Source: Lithospermum erythrorhizon (lineage: Eukaryota; Streptophyta; Magnoliopsida; Boraginales; Boraginaceae). Taken from it: DNA of 64,000 bases. The translations under genes and the position numbers were made by a program. How positions within the stretch are numbered: the first letter of the stretch is position 1; every line of letters starts with the position of its first letter. The notes beneath the pieces were generated by a model, which saw nothing but the letters and a program-made list of their open reading frames with translations, was not told the DNA's origin and did no database searches. The stretch is from assembly GCA_019722365.1 (NCBI GenBank), contig JADFUC010000501.1:1-64000 (forward strand), written 5' to 3'. Positions 1-13,600 of the stretch are shown here, in pieces.

Positions 1-18
1 CTGTTGTACTTCGTTCGG

Positions 19-760
19 TTACGTATTGCTTTCTGGATGACCGCCGAACAAAGCTGGGGTGGTGGAGGAATTAGATGGATTGATAGGGGCAAAGTCTGGA
101 TCGCCACTTTGGGCCCTGATGGCTTCAGCTTTTGCTTTATCCAGCTGCATAGATAGATAATTAATCAGCACATATTCTTCCAACATAGATTTATTCGAAA
201 CATTTATCTTACACTTACCATATCTTTCAAGCGTTCATTCATGCTCTTCAAAGAACTGAATTTAATCAAAGCCTGCTCCTTCTCCTATTGCAGAAAATGA
301 GCATTACTAATGATGAAACTGATTAATTTTCGAACATCCACACATTCATCAAAGTTCTTTATGGACTTATAATAGAACAAAAATAAACTCTTTGTTTTCA
401 AATTTTCGTTCTCCATCGCCAAGGCGGCTGCATTCTTGGTTAATTGGTCATACATAGCCTTGAGGTAAAGAAGATGCAGGTATATTATTCTTCAACATTC
501 TGAATTTGATAATACTAAACAACCAAATAGCCGGTGTGATTTCTACCACAGTTAAGGAACTTCAAAAATAGATATACCTCCTACCGGGATAGAGAAACAT
601 AAGATTATTTAAGGGTATAAGACAGCTGAACTACAATATTGCCTAATTGAAGTACTAGTTGTCTGGTTTACCTGCCTTCGCCGAATTGTTCGTCTGGCTG
701 ACTCTGTCGCCCAGGACACGGCCAGATATTTCCCTTGTTTTCTCTTTCAGCCTAATCAAC
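19..760 (-). CDS. 3' end of an unrecognised coiled-coil gene (partial)
   Basis: Three exons in one phase can be read on the minus strand. The last exon, about 144 down to 19, follows a TGCAG acceptor, encodes 41 residues beginning LDKAKAEAIRAQSGDPDF and ends ...GGHPESNT with stop at 19–21. The exon at 219–284 is exactly 22 codons, begins EKEQALIKF and ends MNERLKDM before a GTAAG donor. The exon at about 391–458 encodes AMYDQLTKNAAALAMENENL. Charged residues with spaced leucines suggest a coiled coil or leucine zipper. A further piece at 663–760 (…EISGRVLGDRVSQTNNSAKAG-like, donor GTAAAC at 663–668) may be an upstream exon. The start of the gene is not recognised. I cannot name the family; a zipper-containing regulator is only a guess. 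Confidence 0.6.
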
Positions 761-1230
761 AATGAACAACCATGTAAAGATAGTAGCCGGAAAGAAAATA
801 TCCTAGAAGTAAAAATGTGTAACATCATGTTCTTTTGGCCACCTCCGTTAGACGATTTCTTGACTTGATACAAGAACTTGATCCTTGAACTCTATAGCTC
901 ATCCTATTAAATTCTTGTTCAGTCTTTTTAAACATCACCATAGAATATAGTATTATCTTTCCGTGGGACTTCAGAACAATCCTAACATATAAAATAAACA
1001 TTGTTCAGTTCATGGAACTTCACATCAGAAAGATTTCACATATATTTACAGGAGAAATGATCTCATGAATTACTGTATATGGTAATGAAACACATAAGTC
1101 TTTAGCTCTTGGCAGCGTCCACCCAGCAAGGAAACAAAGATCAACATAATAGTTTGAATCCCCTAGTGAATAAATAAACAAGCAGTTGAAAACATTTGCT
1201 TCCACACCTGCAAGGATAACATCAATATAA

Positions 1231-1392
1231 TACTCCCTCCATCGGTCCGCCCTAAAAGCATGTCAACTTTTACGTCAATTGTCAAAATTAACGAAGTTTG
1301 TTATCTTAATATACAAAAGATTTGAGTACAAATTTTAGAAAATCGATAATCAAAATTCGAAACTTTGACAATCGTTTTGAATGGAGGAGTAT
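1231..1392. mobile_element. Stowaway-like MITE
   Basis: A 160-bp AT-rich element starts TACTCCCTCCAT and ends with the inverted complement ATGGAGGAGTATA, flanked by TA. This terminal motif is typical of Stowaway (Tc1/mariner-derived) miniature elements in plants. It carries no coding capacity. Confidence 0.8.
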
Positions 1393-1709
1393 ACAACTTT
1401 CTTATGTTAACAAATTGTGCAGCAAGACCCAAATTGCCAAACAATATCATATGAAACATAAATGATATTCATTCTACATCATATCTTATACAAAGCTAAG
1501 GTTCATTTCTAATCTCACACACATATCATATTTTCAACTTTTTAAATGACCCAAAAGCATTTAAAGCACACCAAAATCAAGAGATAATTACAGTAATGAG
1601 TCACAGTCTGTAGTAAGTGTGGCCATGAGAATTGCGCTTTTCGTCGATAAAGTGAAATAACGTTGCGTGATGATTACAGATATTGTATATAGGTCGTTGT
1701 CACTAAATT

Positions 1710-2546
1710 AATTGTGCGGGTTATAATTTAACGATTTTGAGCATTATTGGGGTCAAAATATAATTTGACGATTTTTGTATTTATAAAACATAGCATTGCA
1801 GAAATGAGTGCTGTTAGTGTCAAAATAGTTTCTCATTTGGTACTATATTTTAATATTAATTCTTTAATTTTTAATATTTGAAAAATATCTACAGATTAAG
1901 ATTTTTAAGGTATATATTAAAATTAAATATTTTAAGATAATTAATATAATATTAATTTGAAATATTTTAATATATTAACTTTGAGTAGAATTAATATATT
2001 TTATTATAATTTTATTATCCTCACATATATTTATTATGAAATATTCAATACATTTTTCTACCAAAACTAAATATATCAATCATATATATATATATTGATT
2101 ATATAAACAAATTAAAAAAAATACATTTATATAATATTAATATATTTAATGTAACCTATATAAAAATAAGAACCACGTGTACACTAACAAAATTACATCA
2201 TTATATGATAAATATTTAATGTAAATATTCTTTTATTGAATATTTCATAATAAATATTGAGGATAACAAACTCATAATAAAATATATTAATGTTATTCAA
2301 AGTTAATAAATTAAATATTTTAAAAATAATATTATAGTTATTATCTTAAAATATTAAATTTTAATATATACACTAATCTAAGCCCCCAAATATTACAAAT
2401 TAAAGTAATTATATTAAAGTATTAGAGGCATAGGAAACTAATCTTAACGAGCAGATTTCTGCTGGCGATCCCTGACTTCTGACATGTAACTACCAAAATT
2501 ATATTTGGCACGCTCTGTAATCCGTTAAATTATAACGGCTGGGACT
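1710..2546. repeat. Long fold-back inverted repeat
   Basis: Two arms of about 300–400 bp read as inverted complements. Around 1697–1750 the sequence GTTATAATTTAACG pairs with CGTTAAATTATAAC near 2523–2536. The block ending TATTTTAAGATAA near 1939 pairs with TTATCTTAAAATA near 2340–2352. Inner arms (TTATTATGAAATATTCAATA near 2030–2050) pair with TATTGAATATTTCATAATAA near 2237–2256. The AT-rich centre lies near 2060–2230. No protein is encoded. It is most like a non-autonomous fold-back or long-TIR DNA transposon; a hairpin small-RNA source is also possible. Confidence 0.7.
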
Positions 2547-2559
2547 AAATCTTAACGCC

Positions 2560-5460
2560 CGTCAATACTTATGAGATGAAAGTGCAACTGGAAGCCATTC
2601 ACACCAATTAACTCCCAAAATCAACATATATATCATAGATGCTATTGCCTATTGCTTAACAAACGCCTTTCATAGTTACCAAAATCAAGTTGGTAAAAAT
2701 ATGAACTTTATAGTCAACAAATATTTTAACCTACTTTATTTTGAAACAATAATTTATTTAATTTGTTTAACTTATATTTATATCAATTGTTTATTATAAA
2801 ATTAGATAATACACACTCAATACTTACATACACTATATTACACGTTAATAACAAAATATTAAATTAAGACTAATTGATCATGGAAGTTGAATATTTTAAT
2901 TGACAAGTCAAACATATATCGATCAAATTAAAAACGAAATCTGGTTTTCTCTTCAAAATTTGGTAGTGACGGTCATACTTCTAACCTTTTAGTCTCAAGA
3001 AATATTGGAATAATAACTTGATCAATATATGCATGCACAGAAAGGATTATGGATACTTGTGAATTATTTAAATAAGTCAAAAGCAAAGAAAACATTATAT
3101 ACACCACTTCAAGATGAACATGACATCTTTTGGGATACACTCAACACCCATGATTCAACAAATTTAACATAGTAAGGAGGCTCTCATACATAGATTACAT
3201 GTTTGGTTGTCCAAGATTCATCCTCTGCAAGTTGCCCCCTTCTTTCCAGGACAAAGGCAGCTCAAAGCTTCAGCTGCTTCAAGCTCAGCCCCAACTCCCT
3301 TTTTATCATTCATTTGAATAAAGTATACGTTCAAGTGTTCAACAACTATGATTTTCAAACTTTTATGTCTATAAACTAAATCTATAGTTCTATACTAATA
3401 ATTGATGTTCATAATGAAGATTGTTAACAGAACTAAATCCAAGGAAATTATTAGATGGGAAAATCAAAGAAGAGATATTATGATGCAAATAAGGAGCAAA
3501 TTTTATTAGTGATTTACTAGAATGAACATTATTTGTACGTACTTCATGATTGATGAATGGAGTGAAGATTTTGCTTGGTGGGTTTGTGACACTTGTAATG
3601 CTCTCTTGATTACATGCCAAATGTGAATATATTCGACACAAGTTATCCACCGCCTGGGTAAGTGGGTATATATTATGCGTAACCATTTATAATTGTTTAG
3701 AGTGAGTAGTAAATATTTTAGGCAATAGGACGAATTCTAACTATTTTTTTAAAAAAAATTAAATTGTACAACACCTTTAATTAAATTTTTTTTAAATTAA
3801 CAATGATAAAAATATTACAACTTATAAAAATATTACAAATATTATAAATATGAAATTCTTTGCTAACTATTACAATTAGAAAAATTACAAGAAAGAAGCA
3901 TGGAATGGATGCCACTAGACTAACTAATTAATGAACATATATATATGAATAAGGCAATTTCATAACGTATGAGATTAAAGGTTTTGTATTGTTTAATTTG
4001 GTTATTAGATATATTGAAATAAAATAAAATGATTCGTTAGATTCACTCTACTTATCTTTTGTTGTTTGTCTCTTCAACTTTTTGAGTTCTTGAAAATAAG
4101 CATCGCTTTATTCTGGCAGGATAAGGTTGTGCACTCTCAGAACTCCTCATGCTTTACAACATGCGGGAGCTGTTTAAAAAACGATGAAATAAATAAATCG
4201 TAGCGACTCGAAGCCACTTGCGCAGGATCTTTAGAGGATAAATCGCGGGATGTGCAACCCGTTCCTAAGGTTGGAAATATGAGATATTAGATCTACCGTA
4301 AATATCTTCGTTGAGCTCTTTGATTACACCTTGGAATTTTCCCACATTTAATTATATTCAAATAATATAAGTTCATATATATGTTCTATTATTGACCGAT
4401 GATGGTTTACTTAGAGTCCATTTCATAATCTATATATTAATATAATGTTGGTGCGTAAATTAATATATTACTCTTGTCAATCGGCGCAAGAGAATTCATG
4501 CGGCAATATGATGGTATCGTAAATTATAAACACTAGGGTTAAAGTGTAACTATAAGGAAATAGTTGGGCAAAATTCCAATTGTGGAATTTCATCCCCTAG
4601 TTCGGCTAAAAGAGGCGTAAGAGATAAGGATTTCGGAATCTTCCATGTGTAGCATATTTCTAGAATATTTCTTGAAACAGATGGCTTTTGTTTTAGGGCC
4701 AGTGAAAGGATTACAGACTCCCTGTTACATGGTTCGACTACTTTGACTGAGAGGTGGAAGAGTTTTGTTTAGCTACCAATCGTAGTTGAGGAATAGCGAA
4801 TGGCGGGGTATGGCGATGAGCTCAAAAAGTCACGGCGTGGCGACTTCAGTGGAAGCCTTGAATACTTTTACGGTTATTATTTTAACAATAATAATAGTTC
4901 TATAAAAATGTAAAGTACTTAATTAAATATCATCGATATGAATATTTGTTTAGCCCATCTGATACCATTTCTAACTTCTAATTATGATAAATATTAAAAT
5001 TAATACAACATAATTTTACAATTAATTAAACATGAGTAAAATATATTATTTAATTTAAAAGTCTAAACATAGTAATTAAACTAATAATATACTAAAAGTA
5101 ATTAACTAAAACATATTTAATTATGCTAAAATAATATACTAAAAGCAATTAAACAAATAAATTAACTAAACATGTTAACTAAATTTAAAATAGTAGTTAA
5201 AATATATTAAAATAGAAAACAAACAATGATTAGACAAATAAATTAACTAAAATTAGTTAACATGATTTAATAAATAAACATATTAAAGCGATAGAATTAT
5301 CATAGTATTTGTTTAACATAAAATTGGTGAACATAATATTTTAGTAATAACGATAATTAGATGAAATAAATTAACTAAAATTGATTAACTTAATAATTTA
5401 CTCAATAAACATTCCAAAACAGAAAATAATTAGTTATAATTAAGTAATTAACTAACCTGG
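2560..5460. other. AT-rich intergenic stretch
   Basis: No gene is supported. Open frames here are short and show no recognisable domain. From 4980 to 5460 the sequence is low-complexity, with recurring ATTAACTAAA-like words and a near duplication (AATAATATACTAAAAG at about 5083 and 5132). The stretch 4090–4880 has a different, more mixed composition and may be an old transposon fragment that I cannot classify. Confidence 0.5.
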
Positions 5461-5624
5461 AGAAAACAAAAGCAAGAAAGGAGAAAGAAAAAAAGAGAAG
5501 AAAAAAAGGAAAAGAAGTGTAAAAGAAGGGAGAAAGATGGTTCTGACAGGCGTGTGCAGTGAATTGTGAATTGTGAATTGGACTTATATTTAGGAGTTAT
5601 AAATTGGTTTTTATTAAAATTCAA

Positions 5625-5626
<2 letters not shown>

Positions 5627-5661
<35 letters not shown>

Positions 5662-5760
5662 CTCGGCGGCGCCACGGCGTACAGTTAAGCGGAGGCGTCG
5701 CCTGAGGGCCGGACGCCGCCTCGCCCGCGTCGTAAGCGGCTTGCAGGCTCCTTTTCCAAA
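5627..5760. repeat. Poly-T tract next to a GC-rich island
   Basis: A run of about 30 T (5627–5656) is followed at once by about 90 bp of very GC-rich sequence with several GGCG/CGCC inverted words, inside an AT-rich spacer. On the minus strand it reads as GC-rich sequence ending in poly(A), as expected for a retroposed transcript or SINE-like tail. No known SINE A-box was recognised. Confidence 0.45.
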
Positions 5761-6424
5761 CTATGCTCACATTAAAGCTAAAAAGTAGGACGTTTGATAC
5801 ATAAATGACTGACTTTTTGAAGAAAGAAAATTGGTGATTAAATTTATTAAATGCTAGAGAAAAGATGAGAAAGCGAAAAGCTTTGTCTATAAGCATATAG
5901 CATTCGAAAATAATAGGGAGGAAAAACCTTGGTTTTATTTCTCTAAATTATTTTGTTCGGCTTTTAATAGTTACAGTAAAGCAGGAAAGCGGTTTGATCG
6001 ATAGATTGGTGTGTCATAAAACGTCATTATAATAAATTCTTAAGTTTTTTAAGCTTAGAAATTTGTGAAATCTTCTATGAAATCTTGAAAGCGCCCGCCA
6101 CAAGAGATATTGGCTTAAAGAAGCGCCGCCGAAGTTAATGACTTAAAAAGTATAAGTCGTGCTTAGAGGATGCTTTTGAAGTGCCCTCTAAATAAATAAA
6201 AATAAATAAAAATATTTTACATTTATTATTTTATATTTATAAAAAAATAAAACTAAATAACTTAAATTCATATCAATTAAAATATTTATTATTCACATAT
6301 ATTATTCTCTTACAATTACAAAATTACAAATAAAATAAAAAAGTTACACTACCCTAAATTTATTACAAAAATATTAAATTTTACATTAAAGGTGAAATGC
6401 TATATAAATCCATTAATGTCGTCT

Positions 6425-6565
6425 TGTCTAATCATCATTGCTTTACTCTTCATCTACAAAGCGAGAAATAACACAAAGTTGAATAAAATCCATCATCATC
6501 TTCTATCTCCATCATCATTGCCTTTCCTCTTCATCTCTGAGGAGAAATAACACTTAAAATTGAAT
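6425..6565. repeat. 80-bp imperfect tandem duplication
   Basis: The segment beginning ATCATCATTGC and running through GAGAAATAACAC occurs twice, starting near 6431 and 6511, a period of about 80 bp. There is no coding signal. Confidence 0.55.
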
Positions 6566-7359
6566 CTTTATTAATATTTACATCAGATTTGTTGTCCAAA
6601 AAGCTAAAATCACATTAACAATCAGGGTCATCAATGAATAAAAGAAATATATTAAACATTATAAAGTGTACCAACCATAATCTGGACTAAGTATACAAAT
6701 ACAATAAACATGTAATGAATATTAACTAACATGTTACATCATTAGATTAATAAAACGGAGGATTGAGGTAGTATAAAATTAAAAACACAACCAAAAACAC
6801 CAAAATGAAGGCATTAACTTTCAAGATGTAATATTTTATTGAAGCACTCCTCAAGTCCATGAGCTTCTATGCATCCCTTAAGTACAAATTGATATTGAAA
6901 TCAAGCGATACTTAGATCATAGATTTTCTATAGTCTAAATAAACAAATTTAAATTTGATTCAAAATTATTAATTTTTAAAAAGTCAAACAATAATAATGA
7001 AACTAAACTGAGTTAACAAATAAATGAAGCTTAATAGTATATGGTGAAATATTTAAAAATTATAAAACAACAAATAATCATATTAAACATGATAGATTTG
7101 GAAGCATATAAAGAGAATAACTCCACCAAATTACAAGGCCAAATCAGCTGACGCATGTTGTAAAGTAAACAGATAGAACTCGTCTTACGCATCTATATTT
7201 GACAACACAGCATGAAAACAATTCGTCTTTTCGACCAAGCTCCCATATAGAAAAATGGCATCCAAAAGTTACAAAACAGCATAGTAGAGACCTTAGGGAG
7301 GATAATGCCTTTGAGATATATCCCTCTTCAAGGACACTTCATTTAGTACTTTCATTCAG

Positions 7360-7474
7360 CTAATTACAACAAGCCAACCCCTCTGCACATTTGATGTCCC
7401 TCAAGGCATAAAGATCATAAGCAGCATCATAGCACCTCTTTACATCATTACAGAATTTCAGTTGCAATACGCAC
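7360..7474 (-). other. Possible isolated terminal exon
   Basis: On the minus strand a CTAG acceptor at about 7475 is followed by 38 open codons that read like real protein (…LKFCNDVKRCYDAAYDLYA, then LRDIKCAEGLACCN) and end at a TAG at 7360–7362. No family is recognised and no upstream exon was found. It could be a gene relic or chance. Confidence 0.25.
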
Positions 7475-7499
7475 CTAGATAGTTAATCATTTCACAACA

Positions 7500-10380
7500 T
7501 TAGTGTTTGCAATACATTCTTGACTCCAAAGTTTAAAATTGTTCATTTCAGATAAGATGAAGCATTCGATGTTTGGAGGTGAACAAGGTATTTATTTAAA
7601 ATAAATAATCAAGATCTTATCAACACTAATTCCACAACCTCATGGATAATTATGCACATGATGAACATAACTGTACTTGATAAAATTCTTTTACTCAATA
7701 AATTAAGAAAAGAAGTTATGAGTCTATTATCAAGGAAAATTCATACTGAAACCAGGAGCATATTTCATCTGTCCACCTTCAATACTCAATCGGACTATTT
7801 TAGCACTTAACTAATAATTTGATCATTTTTACAGATTCTAGGTAGCCATCACCAAAATATAATTAATAATATAAAAATCAAGTAACAAATGACAGCCAAT
7901 TTATCAAACACTTTGAAGAAATTGTACAAATCACAACTTTGGAGGAGGGTGGTGGCCGGAGGATTTCGCGGATGAGGGACTAGAGGAAGCGAGGCGGGCC
8001 GAGTTTCGACGGATAGAGGCGAGGTTATGGTGCAAAGGTGTAAGCTTTTTTGTTGGTATTTGAAAGAAAGTTTTTATCATGCGTATCTGAAATATCTTAC
8101 AGAAAGAAATTTATGAGCAAAAATAATAGCAAATATCTACAACTTTGAAAAATTTGTATATTTCTTATATAAAGTACAAATGTACTCGGTATGATGCGTA
8201 TGTCTTCTGAACCAACGTTATGAATTTTAATATTGATAGGTCAACGTGATGACATTGAAATTGACCACGATCGATGATAATTGACCCCAGATCAACGCCA
8301 ACCAACTCCGATGATCAGCCGTTGACGTTTATGAAAGTTTGCGAGTTTCTTGTGCGTATTGGTATTTCGCAAAATCTTTTCCACGAGTTGAGGGAGGGTA
8401 TAGAGTTTGAGTGAGTTTTTATTTTATTTTTTAATTAGAGGACTGACAGCATCACTCTAAGTATAATCTTCTTGGGGCATTTTTTGTATGTGCCTTCTAA
8501 GTAAGCATCTAAGTAAAATTGTAGTCTATGTACATTTTTGTAGTAGTGTTTAGGATTATCTGCGATATTTATTGTCGGCTTTTGAAACTAATCTATAACA
8601 ATATAAACTATATTGAGACTAAAATACAGCTTGATGGCTGTCGAGGACCCGGAATCATGATCAGCTATGGTAGACTTGCAGCATAGATTTTCAAAATTGT
8701 ATTTCTCGCTTTTAAATTTAAAAGAAAATATTGTAATTTTTCTTATTTGAAAACTACTTTTCGATTTATCATAAATTTTATATAATCCCTTTAAATTTCA
8801 TACAATAATATAATATTTATATTTATTTGACCTACCCTAAAGGTAAGTTACGCCTCAGTCCCTAAATAATTACCTCCAAATAAAAACTAACATAGATACA
8901 AAAACCTTGCACGTAATTACAAATTCCATTGTTAGTTACATAGCAAACGTACTGCCAGATCTAAGAGGGTTATGGCCTTATAGGGGTTTATTGAAATTTG
9001 CTTAGCATGTCAAAATCTTGAAGGTGGGAATGGTGATGGTCGAACCAGAGTAACTAAGTTTGAAGTCCATATACGAGATAATGTCCAGTTAAAAATATAA
9101 TAAATCACATATTAAACCAGCGCATTCACTTTTTAATTTTGAGATGTTAATTTTCATATTCGACCTTTTATATTTTAATATATTATATAATATTTTGATT
9201 TTCTTATAGTGCTGGATAGAATTAATTATGAATAACTAATCAATTAAAAATCTAAATGATGTATGTAAGTTTATTACTTATTCACGGAGATGTTCATACT
9301 TTTGTGATTCTAGTGAAACAATTTTGAAGATAAATAGTTTCGTCACTGCTACAACTAGTGACTCATTTGATGTTATTGGACCCCCGATAAAAATCACATT
9401 ATGCAAGATGTTTTAAAATGCCATATAATCTAATAGTGAAATAAATTATTTAACCTTGATGTACAAGTTAGGTAAGGTGTAATGATCTTTAGCCCGAAAA
9501 GATTGAGATAAATAAAGTACGCAAAATGCAATGAGTCTTGGGTACTATTTATAGAAAGATTGCAGAAAATATCCCAATTTGCTACGGAGTAATTTGGTTG
9601 ATTAGTTTGGGACACCTATTTTCGTTATAGCGACGTCTGGCTCTAGTGCTGAGTTCACATAGTCGATTTTATTGGCATACGATGGAGGTGCATTAGCCGC
9701 GAAATGTGCAAACTTGGACGTTATTATAAATGTCTAAATGAGGATCATTAATCAATTAATATTAAATAAATGAAGGACCATATAAAAATTCAAGATATAA
9801 ATAACATAATTTTTTAATAAATAGATATTAGAATTCTATTTCTTAAAAGCAACTATTTATTTAATTTTGCCCATTAATTAAATACTTGTTTAATCGTTGA
9901 GCAGTGGGCAAGCGTAATCATTGTGAAAAGCATTTCATGTAGAGTTAAAGAAGTGTCCTAACCTGCGTAAGTATTGTTGAGGGACGACGATATAAACTAG
10001 CAGATATATCGGCCTTGGCTATTCTCACGAATTAATATCTACATGTAATCTGAGCAGACGATAATTGAAAATACGAAAGTAAATAACGCTTTGGGAATCT
10101 TTATCTGGGGTTTTTTTCAGTGCGTCACTGTTCTTCAGCTGCGAGGAAATCAACTAGAAAGAACTACCGATGATTATTCTGAGAGTATGTCCATTGTAAC
10201 CTGGAATTGAGTATCTTTTATAATTTAATATTACTTATTTAAGCCAATCTGCGCTAGATTTAGCTTAAAATGATATACGGATAATCTGAAATCGGAAATG
10301 AAACAATTCTTTTAATTTGGAGCAAAGGAATTTAGAGAGAAATTGGAATTTTTATGGATAATAAGAAAGTTGTGACTGAA
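7500..10380. other. Intergenic stretch without recognisable genes
   Basis: Mostly AT-rich sequence with only short open frames that match nothing I recognise. Brief GC-richer pieces (7940–8040, 8230–8400) look like transposon debris but carry no diagnostic motif. Confidence 0.5.
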
Positions 10381-10384
10381 AACA

Positions 10385-10615
10385 CTGTTATTGGTGAGGC
10401 AGAACTTTCATCGAGGCACGTCTCGATAACGAGCTCTCGATGGCCTCGAAGGCCTCTCGAGCAGTATCTGTGATCCGGCGTAAAATGTGCGTCGAGGCGC
10501 ATCGGGGCCTCGAGAGTCTCGATGGGGAACCGCATCTGAACCGACACCGGATGTGCGTGAGACGCATCGGGGCCTGGTCTCGATAGGGTCTCGATCACAC
10601 TGCGTACCGAGCGAA
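10385..10615. repeat. GC-rich 66-bp direct repeat
   Basis: A GC-rich stretch dense in TCGA words (tctcga, gcctcga) contains a two-copy repeat. The word GTGCGTCGAGGCGCATCGGG starts near 10487 and recurs as GTGCGTGAGACGCATCGGG near 10553. This CpG-rich composition differs sharply from the flanks and resembles parts of plant gypsy LTRs. The short open frames across it are not credible genes. Confidence 0.5.
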
Positions 10616-10619
10616 AATC

Positions 10620-13600
10620 ACGGCTTCAACCAGCATATTCGATGTTCACTTTTCAACGGTACAAAATCAAAATTGGCGATATTTAAAATAATAACGGTGA
10701 GATTTTGAGTTCGATCTGAAAATAAAAAATGAGATTCCTAATATAAATAATTTTAGTAAAAATAACAACGTAAAATATAAGTGGTAGAAGATATTTCGGG
10801 CATGAAGATAACCACCAGTATAAGCATCTAAAAAACGCCGTCTAAGTACCCTTGCGTGAAATAAAATCACTTAGAAGTCACATCTAATTAAAAACGTTTT
10901 TTTTACGTCCAAAAAAAAATGATTTTTGATTGACTTCAAATACTTTTTGTACTAATGTAACAAAACACTAAAAATACTAGTCTATGGGTTTGAACCCCCC
11001 ACTGTTACGCTAATCACCATTTCAGGCACGAAGATAAACCACTGCACTATGCATGCCATATGTTATCATTTGTATACTAAATATATACATATAAAAACAG
11101 TATTAATTTGGGGCTCAATTGTTGGGAAAATATACATATTTGATTCAAAACTTTAAGCAAAATATTTTTTACGGGATCAATTAGATATTTAAAATATGAA
11201 TTAAATAAAAACAAAAAACTTCTGATTAAAGTGAGCCACTGTCAACAAATCTTTTTCTGAAACACCACTTCACATAAATTCCAGTCTTGGCTTGTTTCCG
11301 ATTGTAGTGCGTCTAGTTGGTTAGAGAGAAGAGGTTAGATATACGTTTTGGGTTCCAGCTGGCGTCAAAGGAATTTGATGAAAAATGTCGAGAAGAATTT
11401 TCGGTGCCCAGCCCGATATTTTCGACCCGTTTTGGAAGAAAAGAGGCTAGGTTTTTCTTTTTTCATCTTTTATGAAAACCTAATAAGCTTTGCTTATATA
11501 GAATTGGCCTGAAATCACGTAGAATAGTTTAATGGTATTTCATTTAATTTAATTAAATCGTTAAGTAAATTAGCAATTTAACAAGTTATTATTAGTAACT
11601 AACGAGGGTACTAACGAGCTCAACTAATTACGGGGAATTAATTTAATTGACTAATTAATTAATTCGGATTTATCCATTTATATTTTACATTATGATATAA
11701 AATTCTCAATTGAAATATTCATGATTCTGATCGACTCTCAATTTAACAAATGCGGTTTAATTTCATACATGAAGTATAATTCAACGTGTCCTTTGTATGT
11801 AATGTGACGCCCATTGAGGAAGGAATAAGCGATTAGGTATAATAATATAATTGGTAATTATTATTATTATAATGATTATCATGGGATCTAGCAATCGGCA
11901 TGTCTTTGGTATTATCGTGAGAACCGACTAATGTTACAATTACTATTATTGAATGTTAAGTTTATGTAATCCGTTATTTAAGTAAAGTAAATGAATTATT
12001 CTGACAAATTGTCATGATAGACTGTAAGTAAACCCAAATAATATTGATTTCAGCACTTAAATAAGAAGGGGAGACTACATTCCATTAAGCCAAGAAATTG
12101 AGCAACGTCCATGCTTGCGACGATATTAACTAAAATTTGAAAAATATACTTCCTCCATTCCAATTTGTATGTACACTTTGCTTTTGTACAAATTTTTAGA
12201 AAGTTTAAATTAAATACCATGAAATTCATTTCATAAATTTCTTCACATGTTTGATAAAAATGAAACAAATAAATAGATTTCATTTGAAAAATAGAGCATT
12301 ACAATTTAAGATGGAGGCAATATCATTAATTTGAAAATTTCCCAAATTTAAAAGGGACAAATAAATGTCCAATAGTTCGGATTCAGTGGGTTAGATACTG
12401 TACAGGGCTTTGTTTAAAGAACTTGAGTCGATAGGGCTATGAAATTCGAACTTTGTCGAGTCGTCAGCTTGGAATGTATTAGTTGTTGGGCAGATGGTCT
12501 AGTGGATCACAGATGGCATGGAAGAAGACTTAGTTTAGGGCTTTAGGCATTACAAGAATCCACTTATATTAGCTCCGAGTTCGAGACATAGATGAGTTGG
12601 TAAGCCAGCGAGGAATGCTGCCGGTTCTGCTCACTTACAAAGTTGTCAACATGCACGTTCCTCGTTTTATAACCCCATCGACCGAGGGGTCGATGAATGC
12701 AGTGTAGGGTTCGCCGTCTGCCCGTTGCGAAATAGTTGACTTATCTTAGTTGTTAGTTCATTATCAATAATATAAAATTTATGTTCTACATATTGTTATT
12801 TGGGATGGTTTATATATATTGTATAGTTGAAATGGATGAAGCTGTCGTTTTGTTATATCGACTTAACATATATGTGATAATCCATGGGGGTTTGATACAA
12901 TCATTTAGATTGGGCCTGATTTAATTAACGAGAATGAATTACAATATTTTGAATTAAAATGAGGCCGACATGGAGGCTGCATCTACGCTCGAAAAGTCGT
13001 TGGGCGTTTGAGGAGATAATGACATCATTAAAGCTAGCGTCGACTTAGTTTTAGTTACTAGTAAAACGAAGCAACGCGACCCCATTGTCTCGATCAATTA
13101 TACATGTTGAAAGAGTGCGCTCAAATACAAGTAGCGATAAGTTCATTCATTACAAACACCTAAAGTCTGATTATAGAAGTATACTCTTTAGAAATAAACC
13201 TAATTGCGGCTTGGCGTTAGAGGTGTTTAACTACTTAGATATCCGGTCATTTGTTCTGTTCATAAACATTATGGAGTTGATAAAGCTCAAATTTCATATT
13301 TAGATTTTTGGTATTAGAGAGACAATTTCACTGGACCCGATTATCGTATAGTTTCTTTAACCAATTATTTTTACACCTGAAGGAATGATAATAATGTTTA
13401 ACCCAAATGAAATGTCATAATCGATAAGTTGAGTAGAAAAATTGTTTCATTAATTCTTAAATAAACTTTTCTATTGATAATGATGCAATAAATAAAATAT
13501 CGACGATTAATGAGCATATGTTTAATATTACTTAAAATCGGGTTCGAGGAGTTTTGATAATTAAGTAATGTAGGGAGTTTAAAGTTCCTTGTAAACACGA

